NCBI RefSeq assembly: GCF_003697785.1 | Contig: NZ_QOKZ01000010.1 | Location: forward strand, 62,001 to 126,000 | From: Paracoccus alkanivorans | GTDB lineage: Bacteria > Pseudomonadota > Alphaproteobacteria > Rhodobacterales > Rhodobacteraceae | DNA length: 64,000 nucleotides | Direction: 5' to 3' | Shown: one piece after another, positions 43,723 through 53,027 of the stretch | Position numbering within the stretch: position 1 is the stretch's first letter | Layout of the letters: the number at the start of each line of letters is the position of its first letter | Translations under genes and position numbers: made by a program | Notes under the pieces: model-generated | The model's database searches: none | What the model saw: only the letters and a program-made list of their open reading frames with translations | What the model was told of the DNA's origin: nothing

Positions 43723-44730
43723 TTGACCGAGTTGAATATCCGCAAATCCGGCCGGGCGGGTCGCATTACCTTCAACCGGCCGAAGGCGCTGAACGCGCTG
43801 AGCCATCGGATGGCGCTGGATCTGCATGCCGTGCTTGACGAGTGGCGGAACGATCCGCAAGTGGCCCTGATCGTCATCGATGCCGAGGGAGAAAAGGCGT
43901 TCTGCGCGGGCGGTGACATCGCCGCCGTCTATCGCGCCGGGCTGGCAGGCGATCACGGGATCGGGCGCGAGTTTTTCCGCGACGAGTATCTGATGAACGC
44001 TGCCATCGCGGATTATCCCAAGCCGATCATTGCCTTCATGCAGGGTTTCGTCATGGGCGGGGGCGTCGGTGTGGGAGGTCATGCCAGCCACCGGATCGTC
44101 GGTGACAGCACGCGTATCGCCATGCCCGAAGCGGGTATCGGCCTGATCCCGGATGTGGGCGGGACATGGCTGCTGGGACGCGCTCCGGGCCGGATCGGCG
44201 AATATCTGGCGCTGACCGGGGCACGGATCGGACCGGAAGACGCCATCCATGCAGGCCTTGCAGATCTCCATATCCCGGAAAAGGAATGGCCTGCCCTGAT
44301 TTCTTTACTGGAGGAAACGGGCGAAGTGGCACGGATCAACGGGCCGATTCCTGTCTCGGCCCCCCTGGCCGGTCGCGACCTTTCTGCCTTTGGCGAAAGG
44401 AGCGTATCTGATATCATGGCTGCACTGGAAAAGACTGGCGATGAGGGGGCGCTGGAGCCGCTTCGTCGTAATTCTCCACTGTCGATGGCAGCAGGACTGG
44501 CTATGGTTCGGGCAGCGCGAGGCGATCGGCGAATACAGGAATCGCTGAGCCGCGAGTATCGCTTTACCTGGCGCGCAACCGAGCACAGCGATTTCCTTGA
44601 GGGCATCCGCGCCCAGATCATCGACAAGGACCGCGCGCCACGATGGACGGCGGATCCGTCGGATGCGCATGTGCAAGAGTTGCTGTCGCCTCTGGGCGAG
44701 AATGAATTGGTTTGGGAGGAACGGGCATGA
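43723..44730 (+). CDS. 3-hydroxyisobutyryl-CoA hydrolase / enoyl-CoA hydratase family
   Basis: 335 residues, crotonase fold with the C-terminal extension of HIBCH-type hydrolases. CoA and oxyanion region EKAFCAGGDIAAVYR and FMQGFVMGGGVGVGGHAS, catalytic Glu in MPEAGIGLIPDVGGTWLL. The start is TTG at 43723, 3 bp after the dehydrogenase stop with GGGGG in front; no ATG lies near. It would release 3-hydroxyisobutyrate for MmsB. Confidence 0.9.
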   Translation: MTELNIRKSGRAGRITFNRPKALNALSHRMALDLHAVLDEWRNDPQVALIVIDAEGEKAFCAGGDIAAVYRAGLAGDHGIGREFFRDEYLMNAAIADYPKPIIAFMQGFVMGGGVGVGGHASHRIVGDSTRIAMPEAGIGLIPDVGGTWLLGRAPGRIGEYLALTGARIGPEDAIHAGLADLHIPEKEWPALISLLEETGEVARINGPIPVSAPLAGRDLSAFGERSVSDIMAALEKTGDEGALEPLRRNSPLSMAAGLAMVRAARGDRRIQESLSREYRFTWRATEHSDFLEGIRAQIIDKDRAPRWTADPSDAHVQELLSPLGENELVWEERA

Positions 44731-45596
44731 GGATCGGCTTCATTGGTTTGGGAAACATGGGTGCGCCGATGGCCGCCAACCTGGCCGGGGCTGGGCATGA
44801 TGTTGCGGGATTCGACACAGCCGCGCCGGTACCTGCCGGAATCCACGCCGCCGGCAGTGCGTCGGAAGCTGCCCGGGATGCGGATGTGGTCATTACCATG
44901 CTGCCCAATGGTGCAATCCTGAAAACGGTCGCACAGCAGGTCATCCCGGCGATGAAGCGGGGCGCGGTGTTCTGCGACTGCTCGACCGTCGATGTGGATA
45001 GTGCCCGCGTGGTCGCCTCGCAAGCTCGGGCGGCGGGGCTGGGTTCGCTTGACGCGCCGGTTTCGGGCGGAATCGGCGGCGCGCAGAACGGCACATTGAC
45101 CTTCATGGTCGGCGGCAGCGGTGCGGCTTTCGCCACTGTCCAGCCATTGTTCGAAATCATGGGCCAGAAGGCTGTCCATTGCGGCGAGGCCGGAGCCGGC
45201 CAGGCGGCCAAGATCTGCAACAACATGATCCTCGGCGCCACCATGATCGTCACCTGCGAGGCCTTCGCGCTGGCTGACAAACTGGGGCTGGACCGGCAAA
45301 AGATGTTCGACGTGGTCTCGACCAGTTCGGGTTACAGCTGGTCGATGAATGCCTATTGCCCCGCCCCGGGGATCGGCCCGCAATCCCCCGCCGACAACGA
45401 CTACAGGCCCGGCTTCGCGGCGGAGTTGATGCTCAAGGATCTCAATCTTGCGCAGGCCGCGGCGCAATCCGTGGGGGCGCAGACACCGATAGGTGCCTTG
45501 GCTCAACAACTTTACGAGCAATTCGTGGAGCAGGAGGACGGGCGCGGCCGTGATTTCTCGGCAATGCTGCCGAGATTCGTGAAAATGAATGGCTAG
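44727..45596 (+). CDS. mmsB: 3-hydroxyisobutyrate dehydrogenase
   Basis: 289 residues. NAD site IGFIGLGNMGAPMAANLAGAGH, substrate motif DAPVSGGIGGAQNGTL, catalytic Lys in GAGQAAKICNNM. ATG 44727 overlaps the previous stop (ATGA). It oxidises 3-hydroxyisobutyrate to methylmalonate semialdehyde. The next enzyme, MmsA, is not in the window, so the valine operon here is only the middle part of the route. Confidence 0.94.
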   Translation: MRIGFIGLGNMGAPMAANLAGAGHDVAGFDTAAPVPAGIHAAGSASEAARDADVVITMLPNGAILKTVAQQVIPAMKRGAVFCDCSTVDVDSARVVASQARAAGLGSLDAPVSGGIGGAQNGTLTFMVGGSGAAFATVQPLFEIMGQKAVHCGEAGAGQAAKICNNMILGATMIVTCEAFALADKLGLDRQKMFDVVSTSSGYSWSMNAYCPAPGIGPQSPADNDYRPGFAAELMLKDLNLAQAAAQSVGAQTPIGALAQQLYEQFVEQEDGRGRDFSAMLPRFVKMNG

Positions 45597-45946
45597 AGCA
45601 GTTTGCGCTTGATCGAGTTCACCTCAGTCCACTTCTTCTTCATGCAAATATTCCAGTAGGTCCGAAGGCAGCGTCCCCGGTTATCGCAGGATGCAGCTCG
45701 CAACTGAACCTGATGAACTGCAAATTGCTCAAGACAGCCTTGCATTTGGGCGAACCCGCGACGGTGCCTTGGCAGGTTGTTCGTGAAGCATTCCCGGATA
45801 TGCGGCACGCTTTTCAGATAAGCGCTCGGAGTTCACTGGATGGAGTGATGTGGCGGCCGCGCGTCGACCATGAACGAAAGCATGAGTTTGGCGACGCGCG
45901 ACAAAGCGAGACTTGACTGATCTCTGCCCATTACGGAAACAACCTG
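45597..45946. other. Convergent intergenic region, 350 bp
   Basis: It lies between mmsB (plus) and the RTX protease (minus). It holds CTTCATGCAAATATTCC near 45639, sharing CTTCATGCAAATAT with 57565-57578. I see no convincing gene or terminator; short open frames on both strands have no recognisable content. Confidence 0.5.
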
Positions 45947-48499
45947 TTAAAGGATGAAGTCATCCGCAGTCAGGCTATGTCTGCCGGTCAGCATGATTTC
46001 GAAATCGCTTCGACCGTCGGCATCTACATCCCCATAGATATGCGTATTGCCTGTGCTGGAATGAGCGAAACGCAAGGTTGCTCCGCCGCCGCTATGCGGG
46101 TTGTCGGCAAGGAATCTGAAAGCTTGATTGCCATTGACGGTGGTGTTCGCGTCGATATCGCTTAGATCGATCCGGTCAGTGTCTGTGGAAAAATCCCTGA
46201 TGATGTCGCGCGTATCGGCTCCTGGCGAGGTATGCGCGATATTATTGAATACGAAAATGTCGGCGCCGCTGCCCCCATTAAGAAGATCAGCGCCGAGTCC
46301 GCCAGTCAGGCGGTCATTTCCGATACCACCAGTGATCAGGTCAGCGCCATTGTCACCGTGCAGCGTGTCATTGCCGCCACCGCCGTTCAGGGTGTCATTT
46401 CCGTTGCCGCCCGCAGCATTGTCATACCCGTTCCAATCGTTCTGACCATCGTCGTGGAAGATGTCGTTACCATCCTGAAGCCGAATGACATCGCGCCCAT
46501 ATCCGCCCCAGACCGTGTCGTTCCCACTGCCGCCATAGATGGTGTCATATTGACTGCCACCGCGAATGCTGTCATTTCCGATACCGCCATTGATCAGGTC
46601 AGCGTCATTGTCACCGTGCAGCATGTCATTGCCGCCACCGCCGTTCAGGGTGTCATTTCCATTGCCGCCCGCGACATTGTCATACCCGTTCCAATCGTTC
46701 TGACCATCGTCGTGGAAGATGTCGTTACCATCCTGAAGCCGAATGACATCGCGCCCATATCCGCCCCAAACGGTGTCGTTCCCGCTGCCGCCATAGATGG
46801 TGTCGTATTGGCTGCCGCCGCGAATACTGTCATTTCCGATACCGCCATTGATCAGGTCAGCGTCATTGTCACCGTGCAGCGTGTCATTGCCACCACCGCC
46901 GTTCAGGGTGTCATTTCCGTTGCCGCCCGCAGCATTGTCATACCCGTTCCAATCGTTCTGACCATCGTCGTGGAAGATGTCGTTACCATCCTGAAGCCGA
47001 ATGACATCGCGCCCATATCCGCCCCAAACCGTGTCGTTCCCACTGCCGCCATAGATGGTGTCATATTGGTCGCCACCGCGAATACTATCATTTCCTATAC
47101 CGCCATTGATCAGGTCAGCGCCATCATTGCCAAACAAACGGTTATTTGCGTCATTACCCAGAATGGCATCCGCTCCGGAACCGGCGCGATATTCCTCTAT
47201 GACCGTAGCACGAGCAAACTGCAGATTGCCATCCAGCCCATAGATGCTCGATGCTGCGCGACCCATCAGGTCAATATACTGAGACTCCGTGTCATTGCTG
47301 AAATCCAAGACGTCATATCCGCCCGCATCATGGATCGTCAGGGCGATATTCCTTGCGTTCTGGACCATGGCGGCATTGCCGCCTGACTGTGCAGTGAAGA
47401 TCTGCCCCAGCCAACTATTGCCCAGGGTGTGGTTGATGCCGTAAACGGTCCTGCCTGCGGTCAGGCTGCTCTGGTCTGCTGCGCCGTATAGCCGTTGAAT
47501 GGCGATTATGTCGGCAGGCATGATCGTTCCGAGCAAGGCATAGCTCGCGTTGATCGTTGTATTATCGGTCTGCGAGAAATAGGACATGATCGAGGCTTGC
47601 CAACTATCGTTCACGAAGGTCTCGTCAACGCCATATGTTGCGTTGCCATTGTAATTCCCCTGGTGACCCAGGCCAAGCGCATGACCCAGCTCGTGCACAT
47701 ATGTCTGGAAGGAATATGTGCCGATACGCGTGCCATAGGTATCCAGCCACTCGGTGGAGATGTTGATCTCTGCCGAGCTCGTATAGCGGCCTGTCGTGGT
47801 TGCGGTCGCGTAAGCTCCGGAATACTCATCGTCGAAGGTGATATCCGCCGCGCCACTGCTTTCCCGGAATTCGAGATCTCCAACCGCCGACCATGCCTCC
47901 ATCGCAGCACGTGCAAGTTGCCTTCCCTGGGTCGTCAGGCCGTTCAGGTTCACGGTAATGATATTGTCGCCCGAAACATCGAAGGAACGCGCCGCACTGC
48001 CGTTATCTTCCCAAAAACCATTAATCAGGTAATCGGCCAGTTCACCCATGGAAGCCGGCCGCACCTCATCGACGGCAAGCTGATAACTGCCGGAACCTGA
48101 ACCAAAGGAAGTGGCGTTGATATAATAGGTTCCGGTGGAGTTGGGCGTAAAGACGATCTGGCTGTTCAACTCACCACCGCTATCATCGTTACTTGCAATC
48201 AATCTGCCAGACGCATCACGAAGCTCCAGGTAGGGATCTTGCAATGTCCTGCCGGTCAGGGAAATGTCGAATGTCTTTCCTGCCTCGAGGGACACGGCTA
48301 TCCAATCATCTCCTCCGTCCGCGACGCTGCCCTGGAACGTATCACCGGGCGCGATTCGATAAGTGGTCGAAGTGTTGGCAGGCGCATCTCCGGTTTCGGT
48401 GATCGTGGCTTGCAATACGTCACCTGTCGATGTGCCACTCAGGTCCTTGTAGGAGCACTGGCTATCAAAAGGGCGAACATTGGCACAGATATTACACAT
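45947..48499 (-). CDS. Serralysin-like M10 metalloprotease with RTX repeats
   Basis: 850 residues. The N-terminus MCNICANVRPFDSQC lacks a Sec signal and is typical of type I-secreted Rhodobacterales proteins. A PPC-like beta domain spans about 46-145. The metzincin motif is H269-E270-L-G-H273-A-L-G-L-G-H279, with the Met-turn SIMSYF at M305. From about 445 RTX nonapeptides (GGxGNDxx) bind Ca2+, including three near-identical 86-residue blocks at about 462-719. The C-terminus (DIIRDFSTDTDRIDLSDID...) is the usual secretion region. No type I exporter is adjacent. A small exported protein gene lies 34 bp upstream. Confidence 0.95.
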   Translation of the reverse strand: MCNICANVRPFDSQCSYKDLSGTSTGDVLQATITETGDAPANTSTTYRIAPGDTFQGSVADGGDDWIAVSLEAGKTFDISLTGRTLQDPYLELRDASGRLIASNDDSGGELNSQIVFTPNSTGTYYINATSFGSGSGSYQLAVDEVRPASMGELADYLINGFWEDNGSAARSFDVSGDNIITVNLNGLTTQGRQLARAAMEAWSAVGDLEFRESSGAADITFDDEYSGAYATATTTGRYTSSAEINISTEWLDTYGTRIGTYSFQTYVHELGHALGLGHQGNYNGNATYGVDETFVNDSWQASIMSYFSQTDNTTINASYALLGTIMPADIIAIQRLYGAADQSSLTAGRTVYGINHTLGNSWLGQIFTAQSGGNAAMVQNARNIALTIHDAGGYDVLDFSNDTESQYIDLMGRAASSIYGLDGNLQFARATVIEEYRAGSGADAILGNDANNRLFGNDGADLINGGIGNDSIRGGDQYDTIYGGSGNDTVWGGYGRDVIRLQDGNDIFHDDGQNDWNGYDNAAGGNGNDTLNGGGGNDTLHGDNDADLINGGIGNDSIRGGSQYDTIYGGSGNDTVWGGYGRDVIRLQDGNDIFHDDGQNDWNGYDNVAGGNGNDTLNGGGGNDMLHGDNDADLINGGIGNDSIRGGSQYDTIYGGSGNDTVWGGYGRDVIRLQDGNDIFHDDGQNDWNGYDNAAGGNGNDTLNGGGGNDTLHGDNGADLITGGIGNDRLTGGLGADLLNGGSGADIFVFNNIAHTSPGADTRDIIRDFSTDTDRIDLSDIDANTTVNGNQAFRFLADNPHSGGGATLRFAHSSTGNTHIYGDVDADGRSDFEIMLTGRHSLTADDFIL
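46334..47107 (-). repeat. Three tandem 258-bp repeats inside the RTX protease gene
   Basis: The same block starts at 46334, 46592 and 46850, exactly 258 bp (86 codons) apart, and a partial copy begins at 47108. Protein differences between copies are few (for example GGDQYD against GGSQYD, NDTLHG against NDMLHG). Each unit carries RTX nonapeptides plus an unusual YGRDVIRLQDGNDIFHDDGQ segment. Near identity points to recent duplication or gene conversion. Confidence 0.95.
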
Positions 48500-48533
48500 C
48501 AGGAAAGCTCCACCAAACCATTAGCGTTATCAA

Positions 48534-48917
48534 TCATTCGTTCAGGGAAATCCGCACAAGCGAAGCTGCGAATTTCCTGTAGTCCCGGGGCGCGAGTTCG
48601 CGATCCATAACCGAGAATTCGATCTCCGGCCCTGGCCGGGATGCCCCATCTTCGAGCCGATCCAATCTTGCGCGCATTCCGTTACTATTTGCGGACAGCA
48701 GCACAAGCCGGAACAGGTGCGTATCGTCCCCCAATTCATCGGCGACGGCCTGGCAAAGCAAGTCGAGAGGCCCCGGCAGCGGGTCGGCTGCAGCTTCGCA
48801 TGAGAGACCGTCGTAGATCATTGCATCTTCCGCCCCTGCCACTTCGACTGCAATTGCCAGCACAGAGGCCGCAACGGCTGCAAGGCATATTTTCGGTGAA
48901 CGCGTGTCGTGCGGCAC
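48534..48917 (-). CDS. Small exported protein upstream of the RTX protease
   Basis: 127 residues, family not recognised. Signal peptide SPKICLAAVAASVLAIAVEVAGA, then a mature part of about 98 residues with two Cys (GLSC and DLLC) that could form a disulfide. The remainder is charged with no repeats. GTG 48917 has GGGAGG 6 nt upstream. It ends 34 bp before the protease start, so both are probably one transcript. In Serratia, Erwinia and Pseudomonas, M10 protease loci carry a small periplasmic inhibitor (Inh); a similar role is possible here, but I see no clear Inh motif. Confidence 0.75.
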   Translation of the reverse strand: MPHDTRSPKICLAAVAASVLAIAVEVAGAEDAMIYDGLSCEAAADPLPGPLDLLCQAVADELGDDTHLFRLVLLSANSNGMRARLDRLEDGASRPGPEIEFSVMDRELAPRDYRKFAASLVRISLNE

Positions 48918-49081
48918 TACCGCCTCCCAGAAACAAAATTGACCATGAAAAGTCGCGAAGAGGTCAGAATGCTCAAAATGATATCTGCAAGATCCGGGGG
49001 TGGCAACCTATGGGTGAACATAAAGTTAATATGAATAAATCGTTGCTCTTCGTCACCTCGAGCACGGCTCCGCCTGGACGA

Positions 49082-50077
49082 TCAAGGCAAGCTGGAAGGC
49101 CGTGGAAGAAGCGTCACAATCGGTGCCTCGATCGTGTGATCACGGCCTTCGATCCGTGCGAAAATCATCTCCACAGCAATGTTCGCGATCTGATCCAGAT
49201 GCAGGTCCACCGCCGTTAGAGGCGGCTGAGCCAGGCGCGCGCGAAGGCCATCATAGCGCGTGGCAAGCCGGATATCCTGTGGCACGCGCCGCCCCAGACC
49301 TGCCAGCGCGGTTAATGCACCGGTGGCAAAGGCGTCCACGGTAACCAGCAGCCCGTCAAGATCGGGATTGCGGCGCAGCAACTGCATCGTCTCGGTCTCG
49401 GCCAGCGACTCGCCGCCGGTTTCGTCCAGCCTTGCTGCGACCTGCGGCATGTCGTGAGCCGCGGCAAACTCCGCATAGGCGGCTTCGGTCTCTTCGTAAG
49501 AGGTGCGGCGGCGCTCGCCTGTGATGAGCCCGATGCGTCGGCTGCCCGCCTGGTACAGGTGATCCAGAAGCAACCGCGCGGTCTGGGCGGAACGCAGATC
49601 GACAGCGGGAATATCGTCGCGTCCGGGCACCTTGCCGATCGAGACAATAGGTGTGTGCCGCGCTTCGAACCGAGATATCAGGGGATCGTCACGGGCCGGC
49701 TCGACCACGATCGCACCGTCAAGGGCGAGGCTGTCGAGATTGCTGCCGGGTGCCAGCGGCGGAATCAGGCACAGCGCCATGTTGCGGGTCAATGCGGTCA
49801 TTGCCGCCGAGGCCGCGATTTCCATCAGGAAACCCAAACGAGACGCGCCGGCTGCCACCGCAAAGGGCATGGAGGAGGCCAGCGCGATGGTGCCGGTCCG
49901 ACCGCTGCGCAACCTCTGGGCGGCCTGGTTGGGGCGGTAGCCCATTTCTTCGGCCAGCGCGATGATCCGTTCGCGAGTTGCAGGATCGACTTTCCGCCGG
50001 CCGCTGAAGGCATGGGAAACCGTCGTCGGCGAGACACCGGCCGCTTTGGCCAGATCGATAATTGTCGGTTTGCGCAC
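49082..50077 (-). CDS. LacI-family transcriptional regulator
   Basis: 331 residues. Helix-turn-helix PTIIDLAKAAGVSPTTVSHAFSGRRKVDP, hinge AQRLRSGRTGTIALASS, then an effector domain with AGSRRIGLITGERRRTSYEETEAAYAEF. It is divergent from a nucleobase permease and amidohydrolase. Two identical palindromes in the shared promoter are its likely sites. The inducer may be a purine or pyrimidine breakdown product (inference). Confidence 0.92.
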   Translation of the reverse strand: MRKPTIIDLAKAAGVSPTTVSHAFSGRRKVDPATRERIIALAEEMGYRPNQAAQRLRSGRTGTIALASSMPFAVAAGASRLGFLMEIAASAAMTALTRNMALCLIPPLAPGSNLDSLALDGAIVVEPARDDPLISRFEARHTPIVSIGKVPGRDDIPAVDLRSAQTARLLLDHLYQAGSRRIGLITGERRRTSYEETEAAYAEFAAAHDMPQVAARLDETGGESLAETETMQLLRRNPDLDGLLVTVDAFATGALTALAGLGRRVPQDIRLATRYDGLRARLAQPPLTAVDLHLDQIANIAVEMIFARIEGRDHTIEAPIVTLLPRPSSLP

Positions 50078-50157
50078 ACCTGCCCCTGTTCTGCCTGGTA
50101 TTCTTCCAAGCTTTACTGCTCTTCCCGAAAAATCAACAGTGGCCGCAAGAATTTACC

Positions 50158-50216
50158 AAAACGTTTTGCGCGAATCGATTCGCGTGGTAGAAGCTGGATT
50201 GCGCAAAACGTTTTGT
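50158..50216. promoter_or_regulatory. Paired LacI operators with a central palindrome
   Basis: CAAAACGTTTTG occurs at 50158-50169 and 50205-50216, 47 bp apart. Between them lies CGCGAATCGATTCGCG (50170-50185), a 16-bp perfect palindrome that abuts the first site. The region covers the divergent promoters of the LacI gene and the permease. Confidence 0.85.
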
Positions 50217-50274
50217 AATGGTGCAATTGTTTGAAACGGTCGCGCCACAAACGACGCAACAGGGAATATATCTG

Positions 50275-51618
50275 ATGTCTTCAATGGAAACCTCGCTTCG
50301 GGAAGGTGATCCCGTCGATCAGGCTCTGCCCATCCGCAGCCTGATCCTTTTCGGGCTGCAGCATGTACTGGTCATGGCCGCCTCGCCCATCACCGCCGTC
50401 TTTCTGGTCGCGCAGACCCTGGGTTTCGACCCCGCCCTGACGGCCAGTGTCATCAGCGCCACTTTTCTGATCTGCGGGCTGGGCTCGATCCTGCAGAGTT
50501 TCGGCCCTGGCGGGTTCGGTGCACGGCTGCCCTTCATCATGGTGCCGGGAGGCGCGCCGATCGCCATCTTCCTTGCCATCGCCACGCAGACGGATATCCA
50601 GACTGCGGTAGGGGCGGTGCTGATGACCTCGGTTTTCTATTTTGTCGCGCTGCCGGTTTTCCGGCGGCTGCTGCGTTATTTTCCGCCGATCGTCGTGGGC
50701 ACCATGCTGCTTCTGGTCGCGGTCAACCTGGTACGAATCTATGGCGGCACGATCACCGGCAAGCCCGGTTCCGAGAGTTTTGCCGCACCGGTGAATGTCG
50801 GGCTTGCGCTGGCGACGATCGCGCTGACGGTATTGTTCGCCTGGGGCTTCACCGGGACCATGCGCCGCATCTCGGTCATGCTGGGGCTGGTCGCGGGGAC
50901 TGCCCTGGCGGCGATGTTCGGACAGATCGATATGTCGAACGTTGCCGACGGGCCGCTGATCGCTATGCCGCAGCTGTTTCCTTTCGGCATGCCGAAATTT
51001 GACGTGATCGCTGCGTTGCCGCTGATCGTCTTTTCGATCATCTCGATGGCCGAAGCGACGGGGCAAACCATCGCGACAGCCGAGATCGTGGGCCGGCGTG
51101 AAAACGCCCATGGCATCGTGCCGCGGACGATCCGGGGCGATGCGGTTGCCTCGCTTCTGGGCGGAATGCTCGGCACCTCGCTGATCATCACCTCGGGCGA
51201 GAATGTCGGCATCGTCCGCGCGACGAATGTCAAGTCGCGCTACGTCACCGCTGCAGCCGGTGTGATCCTGATCGTGATCGCACTGCTTGCGCCGATTTCA
51301 AGGCTGGCCACGGCGCTGCCCGGACCGGTGATCGGCGGCACGGCTGTGATCGTCTTTGCCATCATCGGTGTGATCGGCATTGACCTGCTGCGCAGGACGG
51401 ATCTGCGCGAACATGGTGCGATGTTCACCCTGGCCGCCGGTTTGTCGATGGGCATGTTGCCGATCCTCGTGCCCGGCATCTACAGCCAGTTTCCGCAATG
51501 GTCGCAGATGATCATCGGCAACGGCCTGGCCGCCGGAACCATCACCGCGGTGCTCGTCAACGCATTGTTCCAGCATGTCCGCCCCGTCGCGGAACCCACC
51601 CCGCAGGAGAATCACTGA
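50275..51618 (+). CDS. Nucleobase:cation symporter-2 family permease
   Basis: 447 residues, about 12-14 membrane segments. QH motif in LFGLQHVLVMAASP, and NAT signature region SGENVGIVRATNVKSRYV. NCS2 proteins import xanthine, urate or uracil with H+ or Na+. ATG 50275 has AGGGAA in front; an upstream GTG at 50218 is in frame but lies next to the operator. Its stop overlaps the amidohydrolase start (TGATG). Confidence 0.92.
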   Translation: MSSMETSLREGDPVDQALPIRSLILFGLQHVLVMAASPITAVFLVAQTLGFDPALTASVISATFLICGLGSILQSFGPGGFGARLPFIMVPGGAPIAIFLAIATQTDIQTAVGAVLMTSVFYFVALPVFRRLLRYFPPIVVGTMLLLVAVNLVRIYGGTITGKPGSESFAAPVNVGLALATIALTVLFAWGFTGTMRRISVMLGLVAGTALAAMFGQIDMSNVADGPLIAMPQLFPFGMPKFDVIAALPLIVFSIISMAEATGQTIATAEIVGRRENAHGIVPRTIRGDAVASLLGGMLGTSLIITSGENVGIVRATNVKSRYVTAAAGVILIVIALLAPISRLATALPGPVIGGTAVIVFAIIGVIGIDLLRRTDLREHGAMFTLAAGLSMGMLPILVPGIYSQFPQWSQMIIGNGLAAGTITAVLVNALFQHVRPVAEPTPQENH

Positions 51619-53027
51619 TGAACGAACTGCGCGACCTTCTGTCCCGACCCGGCGATCTGCTGCTTTGTCCCGGGCGAATGCTGCTTGACGATGGGCCGGC
51701 ATCCGGCATGGGTGCATTGGTCCGGGACGGGAGCTTTGCCGAGATCGGCACGGTAAGGGAACTCGCGATCCGCCATCAGGATATCCGCCGTGTCGATCTG
51801 CCCGCTCACCTGATGATGCCCGGTTTTATTGACACTCATACGCATCTGACACAATCGCTTGGAAAATCACTGGTTTTCGGGGAGCCGTCCGAGATCTTCC
51901 GGCGTATCTGGGTGCCTCTGGAAGGCAGCCTGGATCAGCGCATGGTCTACCTGTCCTCCAAGCTGGCGGCATTGGAGTGTCTGCGGGGTGGATTCACGTC
52001 TGCGGTCGATGCGGGCACGCGCTCGGCCGGACATCTGGATGCGTTGGTGCAGGCGGCGCGTGAAACCGGCATGCGTTCCGTCGTCGGGCTGATCTGCAAT
52101 GATCTGGGCGGTGCGGCGGAGATTCCTACGCCTGACCGGATCATTGCCGCCGCAAAGGACCATCTGGCGCGTTTCGACAATGAGCCACTGGTTCACCCGT
52201 CCTTGGCGATCTCGATTCCAGAAGCCGGAAGCGATGGCATGCTGGCGGGAATTTCGCGGCTGGCTGGCGAAGCCGGGGCGATCTTTCAGACCCATGTGAA
52301 CGAGCATCTGGTGGCGGTCGAGCGATCATTGCTGGCCCATGGTCGGCGTCCGCTGGAACATCTGGCCGATATCGGTGCGCTCGGGCCGCACGCGCTGATC
52401 GCGCATGCAACGCTGATCACTCCGTCCGAGCTGAATATCCTGCGCGACACCGGCACGGCGGTGGCCTATAATCCGGTCGCTTCGGTCTGGAAAGGTAATG
52501 CCATAGCGCCGGCCTTGCAGATGGCGGCCCTTGGGGTGCGCTTTGGGCTGGGCACCGACGGCACCCGTGCTGATGGTTTTCGATTGATGGATGCCGCCGA
52601 GACCCTGCAGCGTGCGGGCTTTGGGCTTGCGTCCGGCGACAGTTCCTGCGGCGGCGGTTGGCTATGGCTGGCGGCTGCGACCGGCATGGCTGCCGATGCC
52701 AGTGGTTTGAGCAAGGTTACGGGGCGTATCGCGGCGGGTTTGGCCGCCGATTTTCTGCTGGTCGATCTGGACCGGCCGGAATTTACCCCCTCTCACGATC
52801 TGACATGGGAACTGGTCCGCTACGGCAACCGTGACCAGATCGACGCGGTATTCACCGAGGGCCGGTTGCGGCTATGGCAGGGCTGGCCCATTGACTGGGA
52901 CGCCCGTGCCCTGCTGGCCGAGATCCGCGAAACCACCGCCGAGGCCATCGCCCGCGCACCGATCACCCGCATTCACCCCACCGCAGAGCGCCACCGCGCC
53001 CTGACCAGCCCAAGGGCCGCCAAGTGA
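51618..53027 (+). CDS. Amidohydrolase, guanine deaminase/TrzN-like
   Basis: 469 residues, metal-dependent amidohydrolase. Metal ligands are in GFIDTHTHL (HxH), FQTHVNEH and LIAHATL; the Asp is in LGTDGTRADG. The fold matches the SsnA/guanine deaminase/AtzA branch. Cotranscription with an NCS2 permease suggests deamination or ring opening of a nucleobase or related heterocycle. The substrate is not readable from motifs. Confidence 0.9.
   Translation: MNELRDLLSRPGDLLLCPGRMLLDDGPASGMGALVRDGSFAEIGTVRELAIRHQDIRRVDLPAHLMMPGFIDTHTHLTQSLGKSLVFGEPSEIFRRIWVPLEGSLDQRMVYLSSKLAALECLRGGFTSAVDAGTRSAGHLDALVQAARETGMRSVVGLICNDLGGAAEIPTPDRIIAAAKDHLARFDNEPLVHPSLAISIPEAGSDGMLAGISRLAGEAGAIFQTHVNEHLVAVERSLLAHGRRPLEHLADIGALGPHALIAHATLITPSELNILRDTGTAVAYNPVASVWKGNAIAPALQMAALGVRFGLGTDGTRADGFRLMDAAETLQRAGFGLASGDSSCGGGWLWLAAATGMAADASGLSKVTGRIAAGLAADFLLVDLDRPEFTPSHDLTWELVRYGNRDQIDAVFTEGRLRLWQGWPIDWDARALLAEIRETTAEAIARAPITRIHPTAERHRALTSPRAAK

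Noticed and set aside
46334..47107. Possible CRISPR-like repeat array
   Set aside because: Units are 258 bp, contiguous, without spacers, and in frame within a protein gene.
46232..47386. Repetitive open frame antisense to the RTX protease
   Set aside because: Its repeats (IVIPVPIVLTIVVEDVV) are the mirror of the 258-bp RTX units. The sense frame encodes clear RTX and metzincin motifs.
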